Assembly (NCBI GenBank): GCA_963975155.1
Contig: CAXBFG010000013.1
Coordinates: 1-31,040, forward strand
Direction: 5' to 3'
DNA from: UBA5109 sp963975155
Lineage (GTDB): Bacteria; Pseudomonadota; Gammaproteobacteria; Pseudomonadales; Pseudohongiellaceae
DNA: 31,040 bases
Shown here: positions 8,153-16,044 of the stretch, piece after piece
Layout of the letters: each line of letters begins with the position of its first letter
How positions within the stretch are numbered: the first letter of the stretch is position 1
Notes under the pieces: generated by a model
The model's database searches: none
The model's input: only the letters and a program-made list of their open reading frames with translations
What the model was told of the DNA's origin: nothing
Translations under genes and position numbers: made by a program

Positions 8153-8336
8153 CTTTAGCTCTTGTTACGTCTTAGTTGAATTCTGGTGCGCTATCATAGC
8201 AAAAGTACGCCCCCGGCAACTACTATGTATTAATCAGTCCTCCAGGCTAAAGGTCATCATGCTGCACTACCGACATGCAGCCTTAAGTGCATTAATGGTA
8301 TTATCCCCCGCTGATTCCACATACGAAGAACGAGTA

Positions 8337-8765
8337 ATGACCTACCTTTGGTTAAAAGCCTTTCATCTGATTGCCATGATCTGCTGGTTTGCGGGCATCT
8401 TTTATTTACCACGACTTTTTGTCTATCACGCCATGGCAGAGGATGAAATCAGTCTGGAGCGTTTCAAAATCATGGAAAGAAAACTCTTTTGGGGCATTAT
8501 GACGCCGTCTGCCGTTCTCACTGTCATCCTGGGTTTATTCCTGTTGAGTACCAATTTTTCCTTCTATATGCAGGCAGGATGGATGCATGCAAAACTAAGC
8601 TGCGTTGCCCTGCTAATAGTTTTTCACGGCATGTGCTGGCACTATCTCAAGGCATTCAGGGAGGATCGCAATATACATAGTCACAAATTTTATCGCTGGT
8701 TTAACGAAGCACCGGTTATTCTGCTAATCGCCATCATCATTTTCGTCGTCATCAAACCATTTTAG
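8337..8765 (+). CDS. hemJ: protoporphyrinogen IX oxidase HemJ
   Basis: HemJ is the membrane-bound protoporphyrinogen oxidase of the last-but-one haem step in many bacteria that lack HemG/HemY. The 142-residue protein, read from ATG 8337 (the frame extends upstream to 8259 but that part does not resemble the family), has four hydrophobic segments and the signature H10-xxxxxxWFAGIFYLPRLFVYH near the N-terminus. An AGAACGAG-type site lies before this ATG. Nine bases separate it from hemL, so both tetrapyrrole genes share a transcript. The argC/hemJ divergent arrangement is the same as in P. aeruginosa. Confidence 0.9.
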   Translation: MTYLWLKAFHLIAMICWFAGIFYLPRLFVYHAMAEDEISLERFKIMERKLFWGIMTPSAVLTVILGLFLLSTNFSFYMQAGWMHAKLSCVALLIVFHGMCWHYLKAFREDRNIHSHKFYRWFNEAPVILLIAIIIFVVIKPF

Positions 8766-8774
8766 GAAATTCGT

Positions 8775-10079
8775 ATGTCTGAGAGTAAATCTTACTCACG
8801 TTCCGAATCATTATTTGTACAGGCTCGTAAGCACATTCCCGGCGGCGTAAATTCACCGGTACGGGCATTCAAAGGAGTCGGTGGTGATCCGGTTTTTTTC
8901 GCCCGCGGCGAGGGAGCCTATGTTTTTGATGAAGACGGGAATACTTATGTTGATTATATAGGCGCCTGGGGCCCTTTGATTCTCGGGCATTGTCATCCAA
9001 AAGTTATCAGTGGCTTAAGAGAACAGCTAGATAAAGGTTTAGCCTTCGGCGCCCCTACTGCCAAAGAAAGTGCCATGGCAGAGTTGATCTGTCAGCTGAT
9101 CCCCTCAATTGAAAGCGTACGACTGGTAAATTCAGGCACTGAAGCCACCATGAGCGCTATCCGGCTGGCACGCGGTGTTACAGGGCGTGACAAGGTGCTT
9201 AAATTTGAAGGCTGTTATCACGGGCATGTAGATTCCTTACTGGTTAAAGCAGGTTCAGGGGCCTTGACCATGGGCTCACCTGATTCTGCCGGAATTCCCT
9301 TGAGTACAGCATCACAGACTTTCGTACTACCCTATAACGATAGTGCAAAAGTCGAAGAACTTTTTAAACAACACGGTGAAGAAATAGCCTGCATTATTGT
9401 CGAACCGGTTGCCGGTAATATGAATTGCATCCCTCCAGTGCCGGGCTTCCTCGAAACATTACGTAAAGTCACCAGTTCGTATGGGAGCCTACTGATTTTT
9501 GATGAAGTCATGACCGGATTCAGGACGGCTCTGGGTGGAGCTCAGAGTGTTTATAATATCGATCCGGATCTCACGACATTAGGTAAGGTAATCGGAGGCG
9601 GTCTCCCGGTAGGAGCCATTGGCGGGAAACAACGTTATATGGACATGTTAGCGCCTGTCGGTCCGGTCTATCAGGCAGGCACTCTTTCAGGAAACCCGCT
9701 GGCTGTCAGCGCTGGATTGATTATGCTGAATGAAATTTCACAAGCCGGTTTTTATGAGTCACTGCAAAAAACTACCAGTCAGTTATTAAGCGGCCTGCAG
9801 GAGCGTGCAGATGCTGCCGGCATAGCATTTACCACCAATCAGGTTGGTGCGATGTTTGGATGTTTCTTTTCCGAAGAAACCCGTATCACAAGTTTTGAGC
9901 AGGTTATGCGTTGTGATGTCGAGCGATTTAAAGTCTATTTCCATAGCATGCTGGATCAGGGTATTTATCTGGCCCCCTCTGCATTTGAAGCTGGTTTCAT
10001 TTCAGCTGCACATGGCGAAAAAGAAATACAACTGACGCTAGATGCTGCAAGCATGGCATTCTCAAAACTCAACAAATAA
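8775..10079 (+). CDS. hemL: glutamate-1-semialdehyde 2,1-aminomutase
   Basis: HemL makes 5-aminolevulinate from glutamate-1-semialdehyde using PLP, in the C5 pathway of tetrapyrrole synthesis. The 434-residue protein has the PLP aspartate segment FDEVMTGFR (242-250) and the Schiff-base lysine K271 in TTLGKVIGGG. N-terminal PGGVNSPVR (22-30) is the family signature. Length is close to E. coli HemL (426). It lies in a tight plus-strand group hemJ-hemL-kinase (9 and 12 base gaps), each with a visible Shine-Dalgarno site. Confidence 0.97.
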   Translation: MSESKSYSRSESLFVQARKHIPGGVNSPVRAFKGVGGDPVFFARGEGAYVFDEDGNTYVDYIGAWGPLILGHCHPKVISGLREQLDKGLAFGAPTAKESAMAELICQLIPSIESVRLVNSGTEATMSAIRLARGVTGRDKVLKFEGCYHGHVDSLLVKAGSGALTMGSPDSAGIPLSTASQTFVLPYNDSAKVEELFKQHGEEIACIIVEPVAGNMNCIPPVPGFLETLRKVTSSYGSLLIFDEVMTGFRTALGGAQSVYNIDPDLTTLGKVIGGGLPVGAIGGKQRYMDMLAPVGPVYQAGTLSGNPLAVSAGLIMLNEISQAGFYESLQKTTSQLLSGLQERADAAGIAFTTNQVGAMFGCFFSEETRITSFEQVMRCDVERFKVYFHSMLDQGIYLAPSAFEAGFISAAHGEKEIQLTLDAASMAFSKLNK

Positions 10080-10091
10080 CAGGAACAACTC

Positions 10092-11090
10092 ATGAAGAAA
10101 TACCATATTTATGCATTGGGCAATGCACTCGTTGATAATGAATTTGAAGTAGAAGACAGCTTTTTGAAACACGAAAGTATACAGAAAGGTGTTATGACTC
10201 TGGTTGATGGTGAATCACAGGACACCTTGCTGGAACGTCTCATAAAAAAATATAGTCTAAAGAAACGTGGCGGTGGCGGTTCTGCCGCCAACACCCTGTA
10301 TGCAGCTTCTCAGTTTGGGGCAAATACCTTTTATTCCTGCAAAGTCGCCACCGATGAGTCTGGCGATTTTTACCTGGCAGAACTGGGCAATCACAACATA
10401 GACACTAATCTGGGCAGCATCAGAGATAATAGTGGCATCACCGGTAAATGCCTGGTCATGGTCAGCCCCGATGCTGAACGTACCATGCTGACACACCTGG
10501 GCATCTCGGAAAAACTGACCAGCAAAGATATCGATAAAGAGGCTTTGAAAAATTCAAACTACCTTTATCTGGAAGGCTATCTGGTAACTTCGCCCAGCGC
10601 ACGAAAAGCCTGTATCCAGGCTAAACATACCGCAGAGAAACACGGCGTATTAACCGCATTAACCTTATCCGACCCTGGCATGGTGCAATTTTTTCGGGGC
10701 GGACTTGAAGACATGATCGGTGATGGCGTTGATCTGCTTTTCGCTAATCAGGTTGAAGCCCTGGCCTGGACCGGTGAAGAAAGTGTTGAAGCTGCCGCTG
10801 AATCTTTGAAAAGTATCGCAAAAACGCTGGTAATAACGCTGGGTTCAAAAGGGGCACTGTTATTTGATGGCGAAAAATATATTCAAATTGCTCCCCATAA
10901 AGTCAATGCAGTCGATTCAAATGGTGCTGGAGATATGTTTGCTGGCGCATTTTTATTTGCTGTATCTACAGGCCTGGACTTTGAGACGGCCGGCAGACTG
11001 GCCAGCCTAAGCGCAGCCACCTTGGTATGTGAGTTTGGTGCCCGACTACCTGCCGAACAGCACCTTAGTTTATTGAGTCAGATAGTTTAG
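10092..11090 (+). CDS. PfkB-family kinase, adenosine kinase-like
   Basis: A cytosolic ribokinase-fold kinase of 332 residues. The substrate-side motif is GGGGSAANT (60-68). The C-terminal PfkB signature VDSNGAGDMFAGAF (about 274-287) holds the anion hole and the general base D281. Overall sequence resembles proteins annotated as adenosine kinase in gammaproteobacteria, which phosphorylate adenosine or related nucleosides, but substrate cannot be read from the sequence with certainty (inosine/guanosine or a sugar are possible). It follows hemL by 12 bases with an AGGAAC site. Its TAG overlaps the stop of the convergent DUF3014 gene by two bases. Confidence 0.85.
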   Translation: MKKYHIYALGNALVDNEFEVEDSFLKHESIQKGVMTLVDGESQDTLLERLIKKYSLKKRGGGGSAANTLYAASQFGANTFYSCKVATDESGDFYLAELGNHNIDTNLGSIRDNSGITGKCLVMVSPDAERTMLTHLGISEKLTSKDIDKEALKNSNYLYLEGYLVTSPSARKACIQAKHTAEKHGVLTALTLSDPGMVQFFRGGLEDMIGDGVDLLFANQVEALAWTGEESVEAAAESLKSIAKTLVITLGSKGALLFDGEKYIQIAPHKVNAVDSNGAGDMFAGAFLFAVSTGLDFETAGRLASLSAATLVCEFGARLPAEQHLSLLSQIV

Positions 11091-11956
11091 TTACTTAAAC
11101 TTGCGTCCATTTCGAGACGGCGTTTTATAAATTCCAGACGCCGTTGCAGATTTTCCGTATTTTGTGGCCCCAGACGCATTAACAGCTTTTCGACATCCGT
11201 ATAGTTTTCAATTTCCGGATTTGCATAAAGATAATTCAAGGTCGGACGAATCAATTGCTGAGGCTGGGCTGCAGTTCTGGCATTCAGCACATTATCAATA
11301 GCCAGCAGTGTTACCTCAGTAAAATCACTGTTACGAAGCCCCAGTTCGGCAAAGGCCTGCTGAAAAAGCGGTAAGAACCGACGATAAACTTCTATGGTTG
11401 TATCTGTACTTATATTGCTCAAAGCAGTGATCAATGCAGAAAAACGCTGATAAGACTGAGTGTCCATAAGAAAAAATTCACTTCCAAGTTCAGTGATCTG
11501 CATGGGTTCAGCCGGGTTTAATAATGGGCGGTTTCGTTCCGGAAACTCTCCGCGACTCATGTTCTCAACCATCACAACAAACTTCCTGATTAATTCTTCT
11601 GAGACCAGATAATTTATTAATGGTGCACCATTAGCCATAGCCGCCAATTCTTCCTGAACAAAGGCATCACTGTCGTTTAGTGCAGGTAAAGCGGGTTCTG
11701 CAACTACGGGTTCACTCACAATAGGTTCAGGGTTGTTCTCAGCTGCCTCGCTTATTACCGGAGTTTCAACTACTTCCGGTTCAAGAGTTTCTGCAAGCGG
11801 CGCTGGTCGAGGAGGGCTCGGCCTGGGTTCCGGTAAAGTTTCATTGTTGACAATGACAGGCACTGGCTCTTCATCATCATTGGTTAGCAGCATAAACAAA
11901 CCAAACAGAATAATGACTCCTATGACCAATGAATAGATTAATTTGTTGTCGTTCAT
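11087..11956 (-). CDS. DUF3014 domain membrane-anchored protein
   Basis: The 289-residue protein has a short N-terminus, one membrane segment (about residues 6-24, LIYSLVIGVIILFGLFMLL), a proline/glutamate-rich linker (about 28-95) that would span the periplasm, and a helical C-terminal domain (about 97-285) recognisable as DUF3014. Its function is unknown. The Pro/Glu/Val linker resembles those of envelope-spanning proteins. It is convergent with the kinase gene (stop codons overlap) and 140 bases separate its start from the pnp terminator, so it has its own promoter. No cofactor or catalytic motif was seen. Confidence 0.8.
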   Translation of the reverse strand: MNDNKLIYSLVIGVIILFGLFMLLTNDDEEPVPVIVNNETLPEPRPSPPRPAPLAETLEPEVVETPVISEAAENNPEPIVSEPVVAEPALPALNDSDAFVQEELAAMANGAPLINYLVSEELIRKFVVMVENMSRGEFPERNRPLLNPAEPMQITELGSEFFLMDTQSYQRFSALITALSNISTDTTIEVYRRFLPLFQQAFAELGLRNSDFTEVTLLAIDNVLNARTAAQPQQLIRPTLNYLYANPEIENYTDVEKLLMRLGPQNTENLQRRLEFIKRRLEMDASLSN

Positions 11957-12096
11957 GCTATGCCCAGTGGATTGTTATCTCAGGTGTTACTCAGCTTTGT
12001 ATTTGAAAAGGTCTCGGATTACAGTAAGCAGACCAACAGTTTAAACTGCTTGCTCAAATTCTGACATAGATTGTCTAAAAATAGTTATTCAGACAC

Positions 12097-12133
12097 AAAA
12101 AAGCCCGATTTCTGACAGAATATCGGGCTTTTA
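12097..12133 (-). terminator. rho-independent terminator of the rpsO-pnp transcript
   Basis: An AAAAGCCCGAT / ATCGGGCTTTT inverted repeat (about 12099-12109 and 12122-12132) lies 22 bases after the pnp stop, with A-runs and T-runs on both sides. It can act on both strands, but its position fits the end of pnp. Confidence 0.9.
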
Positions 12134-12155
12134 TAAGCTATTGAAAAATCAGCGT

Positions 12156-14267
12156 TTAAACTTCGGCTTTTTCCTCATCAGTGATATCTTTCATGCTCAG
12201 ACTGATTTTTCCACGATCATCAATCTTCAGTACTTTAACGGCAATTTCCTGACCTTCCTTCAAATGATCAGTGACTTTCTCAACCCGCTCCTGGGCAATT
12301 TGAGAAATATGCACCAGACCATCCTTGCCAGGCAGAATTGTGACGAAGGCACCGAAATCCACAATCTTGGAAACCACGCCTTTGTATACCTTGCCAATTT
12401 CCGCTTCAGCAGTTATCTCCTGGATCATGGCAATAGCGGCATCTCTGGATGCAGCATCTTCGCCATAAATCCTGACATTACCGTCGTCGTCGATATCAAC
12501 AGAGGCTCCGGTTTCTTCAGTGATTGAACGAATCGTTACACCACCTTTACCGATGACATCGCGAATTTTATCCGGATGTACTTTCAGCATGCCCATACTG
12601 GGAGCATTTTCGGAAACTTTTTCCCGCGATACGGAGATCACCTTGTTCATCTCACCCAGAATAAACATTCTGGCTGCATTAGCCTGTTGCAGGGCAGTTT
12701 CCATAATTTCTTCAGTAATACCCTGAATTTTAATATCCATTTGCAGAGCGGTTACACCTGCTGCTGAACCTGCTACTTTAAAGTCCATGTCGCCCAGATG
12801 ATCTTCATCACCCAGAATATCGGTTAATACAGCAAAGCCGTTATCTTCTTTAATTAATCCCATCGCAATACCCGCGACAGGAGCTTTCAAGGGAACACCG
12901 GCATCCATAAGGGCCAGACTGGTACCACAAACAGAGGCCATGGATGAAGAGCCATTGGATTCCGTAATTTCAGATACCACTCGAATGGCATAAGGAAAAT
13001 CTTCTTCCGCAGGCAGTACGGCTGCAACACCTCGACGCGCCAATCTGCCATGCCCGATTTCACGCCGTTTGGGACCACTCATAAAGCCGGTTTCACCGAC
13101 ACTATAGGGAGGGAAATTATAATGCAGCATAAATGGATCTTTCTTGGTGCCTGAGAGGTCTTCGATCATTTGGGCATCGCGGATGGCACCCAGAGTTGCA
13201 ACAACCATGGCCTGAGTTTCACCGCGTGTAAACAGCGCCGAACCATGAGTCTTAGGCAAAACACCTGTTTCTACATAGATAGGTCTGACAGTCGTGTTAT
13301 CACGGCCATCAATACGCGGCTGACCAGCAATGATGTTGCTACGGACAATTTTCTTTTCTAAGGCAGCAAAAGTATCCTGAACATCTCCAGCACTTACTTT
13401 AGGCTCTGCTTCTTCATTGGCAAGCTGAGCAACAGCCTGAGCCTGTAATTCTGACAGTTTATCCTGGCGTTGCATCTTGTCAGATATCGTATATGCCTGT
13501 GTGATACCGGCACTGAAAGCAGCAGCAACAGCGTCAATCAGCGCAGTATTTTTGGCTTCAGGAACCCACTCCCAATCCGGCTTGCCGGTTTCAGCTTTAA
13601 ACTCTTTGACAGCCTGAACAATCGCCTGCATTTCGACATGTCCAAAGAGCACAGCACCCAACATCAGATCTTCACTTAATTCCTTGGCTTCAGATTCAAC
13701 CATCAGAACCGCAGATTCTGTACCAGCAACCACCATGTCCAGAGCTGAACTCTGCAGTTTTTCATAGCTTGGGTTCAGCACATATCCTTCGGCTTCGGTG
13801 AAACCTACGCGGGCTGCACCAATAGGGCCTGAGAATGGAATACCAGAAATGCTTAGCGCCGCTGAAGTACCAATCATGGCAGCGATATCCGGATCAACAT
13901 TTTTTTCGGAAGAAATAACAGTACAGACCACTTGCACTTCATTCATGAAGCCTTTTGGAAACAATGGTCTGATGGGTCTGTCGATTAATCGGGAAGTCAG
14001 GGTTTCCTTTTCGGTAGGACGACCTTCACGTTTGAAGAAACCGCCAGGGATTTTGCCTGCAGCGTAGGTTTTCTCTTGATAATTAACGGTCAGTGGGAAA
14101 AAGTCCTGACCAGGGTTGGCAGTTTTTCTGCCGACAACTGTGGTTAATACTGCTGTGCCACCAATAGTTACCAGAACTGCGCCTGTGGCCTGACGTGCAA
14201 TTCTTCCTGTTTCCATGACAACCGTATCGTTGCCATACTTAAATTCTTTCCTTATCGGATTCAACAT
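12156..14267 (-). CDS. pnp: polyribonucleotide nucleotidyltransferase (PNPase)
   Basis: PNPase degrades RNA 3' to 5' with phosphate and is part of the RNA degradosome. The 703-residue protein (E. coli 711) has two RNase PH-like domains separated by an alpha-helical linker, then a KH domain (GKGG in DVIGKGGVTIRSI, about residues 555-615) and an S1 domain (about 620-690, with YKGVVSKIVDFGAFV). The FFKREGRPTEKE loop of the first RNase PH domain is intact. It lies 62 bases after rpsO, the standard gene order, with an AGGAAAAAG site before the ATG. A hairpin in the intergenic leader may serve autoregulation, as in E. coli where RNase III and PNPase process this leader. Shortened acidic C-terminus, otherwise standard. 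Confidence 0.98.
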   Translation of the reverse strand: MLNPIRKEFKYGNDTVVMETGRIARQATGAVLVTIGGTAVLTTVVGRKTANPGQDFFPLTVNYQEKTYAAGKIPGGFFKREGRPTEKETLTSRLIDRPIRPLFPKGFMNEVQVVCTVISSEKNVDPDIAAMIGTSAALSISGIPFSGPIGAARVGFTEAEGYVLNPSYEKLQSSALDMVVAGTESAVLMVESEAKELSEDLMLGAVLFGHVEMQAIVQAVKEFKAETGKPDWEWVPEAKNTALIDAVAAAFSAGITQAYTISDKMQRQDKLSELQAQAVAQLANEEAEPKVSAGDVQDTFAALEKKIVRSNIIAGQPRIDGRDNTTVRPIYVETGVLPKTHGSALFTRGETQAMVVATLGAIRDAQMIEDLSGTKKDPFMLHYNFPPYSVGETGFMSGPKRREIGHGRLARRGVAAVLPAEEDFPYAIRVVSEITESNGSSSMASVCGTSLALMDAGVPLKAPVAGIAMGLIKEDNGFAVLTDILGDEDHLGDMDFKVAGSAAGVTALQMDIKIQGITEEIMETALQQANAARMFILGEMNKVISVSREKVSENAPSMGMLKVHPDKIRDVIGKGGVTIRSITEETGASVDIDDDGNVRIYGEDAASRDAAIAMIQEITAEAEIGKVYKGVVSKIVDFGAFVTILPGKDGLVHISQIAQERVEKVTDHLKEGQEIAVKVLKIDDRGKISLSMKDITDEEKAEV

Positions 14268-14291
14268 ATTTTCTTTTTCCTAGCGTATGAG

Positions 14292-14316
14292 CCTGGCTGA
14301 CCCAATGCCAGCCAGG
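14292..14316 (-). promoter_or_regulatory. hairpin in the rpsO-pnp intergenic leader
   Basis: CCTGGCTG (14292-14299) pairs perfectly with CAGCCAGG (14309-14316). On the minus strand it lies about 13 bases after the rpsO stop and 24 bases before the pnp ATG, with no T-run after it. In E. coli this interval holds the rpsO attenuator and an RNase III-cut pnp leader hairpin; this stem is the likely counterpart. Confidence 0.5.
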
Positions 14317-14329
14317 TTAGAAGGGTTGA

Positions 14330-14599
14330 TTAACGACGCAGACTCAGTCTTTTAATCAGCGTACTGTAACGCTCCAAGTCTTTGCGTTTCAGATAATCAA
14401 GCAACTTACGACGAGTATTGACCATACGAATCAAACCACGACGGGAATGATGATCATGGCTATGCTCTTTGAAGTGATCTTGTAAGTGATTGATATTATT
14501 AGTTAAAAGTGCTACCTGTACCTCTGGTGAACCAGTGTCACCTTCAGCCAGAGCAAAATCACGGATGATTTCGGCTTTTTCTTCAGTGGTTAAAGACAT
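14330..14599 (-). CDS. rpsO: 30S ribosomal protein S15
   Basis: S15 is a primary binder of the 16S rRNA central-domain three-way junction. The 89-residue protein equals the E. coli length and shows the conserved helices, with GDTGSPEVQ (20-28), HSHDHHSRRGL (about 46-56) and RRKLLDYLK (about 63-71). A strong AGGAG site precedes the ATG. In most gammaproteobacteria truB precedes rpsO directly; here a block of almost 10 kb lies between them, so rpsO must have its own promoter. Its leader can form a nested stem structure (see 14614-14666) that may allow S15 autoregulation. Confidence 0.98.
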   Translation of the reverse strand: MSLTTEEKAEIIRDFALAEGDTGSPEVQVALLTNNINHLQDHFKEHSHDHHSRRGLIRMVNTRRKLLDYLKRKDLERYSTLIKRLSLRR

Positions 14600-14613
14600 A
14601 CCTTTCTCCTATG

Positions 14614-14666
14614 AATATGCATTAAATTGATAATGTCCCTATCAAGCCAGACTAACCATGCATATT
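14614..14666 (-). promoter_or_regulatory. candidate structured rpsO leader
   Basis: In the minus-strand leader, AATATGCAT pairs with ATGCATATT (14658-14666 with 14614-14622, nine perfect pairs). Nested inside is TTGATA/TATCAA (14640-14645 with 14627-14632) with the seven-base loop GGACATT. The outer stem ends three bases upstream of the AGGAG ribosome-binding site. S15 is known to repress its own translation through leader structures that differ among bacteria; this placement would suit such control, but binding is inferred. Confidence 0.4.
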
Positions 14667-14896
14667 AATAGTTAACTGGTGTGCTCCTGTCCCCTTAGTA
14701 AAGAGGGCTGCGAAAGATAGCATAAATCAAATCCCAGGGACACTTTATTCGTCTTTCCAACTGCTTAATTCGGGCTCGGAATATTTCGCAGGCACTGTTC
14801 CACATCCCTTTAAACATTGGCTTAACAGTGTACATTCGCTGGCGTGATATTGTATGAACTTGAGCCTGTGGTTCAGATTGGAATTTTAAACGCTAT

Positions 14897-15055
14897 AGCA
14901 GCCGTTCCTGTCATGTGAACCCATTGAGATGTTTTAAGCCTGAGTATTTTCCCGATGAAGCGCGAGGACTGTTTGAGGCGCGCAGCGACGAGTTCCGCAG
15001 CGCCGGGAAAACAGGAAGGAAAGATCGAGGGGTGAGCAAGACAGGAACGGCTGCT
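14897..15055. repeat. long palindromic intergenic element C
   Basis: A perfect 16-base inverted repeat, AGCAGCCGTTCCTGTC (14897-14912) with its complement at 15040-15055, encloses a second perfect pair TTTTCCCG (14947-14954) / CGGGAAAA (15004-15011). The core contains GAGGCGCGCAGCGACGAG and CCGCAGCGCC, a GC-rich sequence I recall as recurring in intergenic regions of gammaproteobacteria (memory, not checked). Open frames across it are by-products of the repeat. It resembles REP/BIME-type elements that lack their own transposase. It lies about 230 bases upstream of the rpsO leader structure. Confidence 0.7.
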
Positions 15056-15100
15056 TTCGTAGTAATTTCCTATTTTTTCGCAGGGGTTAAATATACAGCC

Positions 15101-15213
15101 CTGATGGCGTGCTATCTCTTTGACGACCGTCTGACGACAGGGATGTCGTCAGCCGAGCCTGTACAGGGATGTACGTATTTTGGCGTGTCGCCAAAGAGAT
15201 AGCACGCCATCAG
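15101..15213. repeat. palindromic three-way-junction element D with CsrA-type hairpins
   Basis: The two ends form a 26-base inverted repeat with one mismatch (15101-15126 with 15188-15213; arm begins CTGATGGCGTGCTATC). Inside, on the plus strand, are two hairpins: CTGACGACA-GGGA-TGTCGTCAG (15131-15152) and GTACA-GGGA-TGTAC (about 15161-15174). Both present ACA-GGGA-TGT, and the second matches the published CsrA SELEX consensus RUACARGGAUGU in full. A third AGGGATGA follows at about 15212-15219. Related intergenic repeats seem to recur in gammaproteobacteria (recollection). From 15214 to the mtnD start no gene is seen; a TATAAT at 15221-15226 has no good -35. Confidence 0.75.
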
Positions 15214-15373
15214 GGATGAGTATAATCAGAACAACCTGAAACTGATGCAATGGAAAAGTCGATACTTGGTGGTTTTTGCTAAAGAGAACTTTTATAGTAG
15301 CGCTAGAAATAACGTCAGCATTTGATGTTCTAGTACATTAACTTGATTACGAAAACCAATAACAGGCACTTAC

Positions 15374-15928
15374 ATGAGCGCATTACAGGTCTTTAATGAA
15401 GCGGGTCAGCCCATTGCGGCAGCGACTCACGATGTTGACAGCATCATCTCGCAGATGAACCAGCTCGGCATCCAGTTTGAACGTTGGGAAACTACTGCTG
15501 AGCTACCTTATGACGCCGAAGAGGATGCTGTACTGGAGGCCTATAAAGATTCCATAGCTAAATTAAATAAGGCCTATGGTTTTAAATTTGTCGATGTCTC
15601 CGTGTTAAGACCCGACCACCCCAAGAAACAGGAATTACGCCAGCAATTCAACACCGAACATACTCACAGTGATTTTGAAATACGCTTTTTTGTCGAAGGT
15701 TGCGGCCTGTTTTATTTTCATTTCGATGAGAAGGTGTACCTGCTGCTTTGTGAAAAAGGCGACCTGATTTCTGTGCCTGCAAAAACTGACCATTGGTTTG
15801 ATATGGGCAGCAATCCTGACTTCAAGCTAATCCGCTTCTTCCCTTCAGAGGATGGCTGGGTAGCTGAAACTACCGGCAGTGATATAGCCAGCCGTTTACC
15901 TGATCTGGATGCTTTTCTGACCCAGTAG
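15374..15928 (+). CDS. mtnD: acireductone dioxygenase (cupin)
   Basis: The enzyme oxidises acireductone with O2, giving either the keto-acid precursor of methionine plus formate (Fe form) or an off-pathway CO-producing reaction (Ni form). The 184-residue protein has all four metal ligands at the positions known for the Klebsiella enzyme: H96, H98 and E102 in EHTHSDFEIRFF and H140 in DHWFDMG. The rest of the methionine salvage pathway (mtnA, mtnB, mtnC, mtnK or mtnP) is not next to it, which is unusual because mtnD is normally clustered with them. It stands alone after the palindromic elements, so it may have moved into the accessory block. Confidence 0.93.
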   Translation: MSALQVFNEAGQPIAAATHDVDSIISQMNQLGIQFERWETTAELPYDAEEDAVLEAYKDSIAKLNKAYGFKFVDVSVLRPDHPKKQELRQQFNTEHTHSDFEIRFFVEGCGLFYFHFDEKVYLLLCEKGDLISVPAKTDHWFDMGSNPDFKLIRFFPSEDGWVAETTGSDIASRLPDLDAFLTQ

Positions 15929-16044
15929 TTCTGAGCCTGGCCACTCTCATGAAGGCATTTGCTTTATAACAGCAAACTGAATTATCTTAGTGTCTCTTCA
16001 AAGCAGTACCTGAAAAAAAATAATAATGCTCTTGAGGTTTTTCT

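Noticed and set aside
14292..14316. Hairpin after rpsO as a rho-independent terminator.
   Set aside because: No T-run follows on the minus strand, and pnp starts 24 bases later; a processing or regulatory hairpin is more likely.
14915..15202. Plus-strand open frame of 95 codons across the palindromes.
   Set aside because: It covers inverted repeats C and D, has no ribosome-binding site and no recognisable protein; the frame is a by-product of the repeats.
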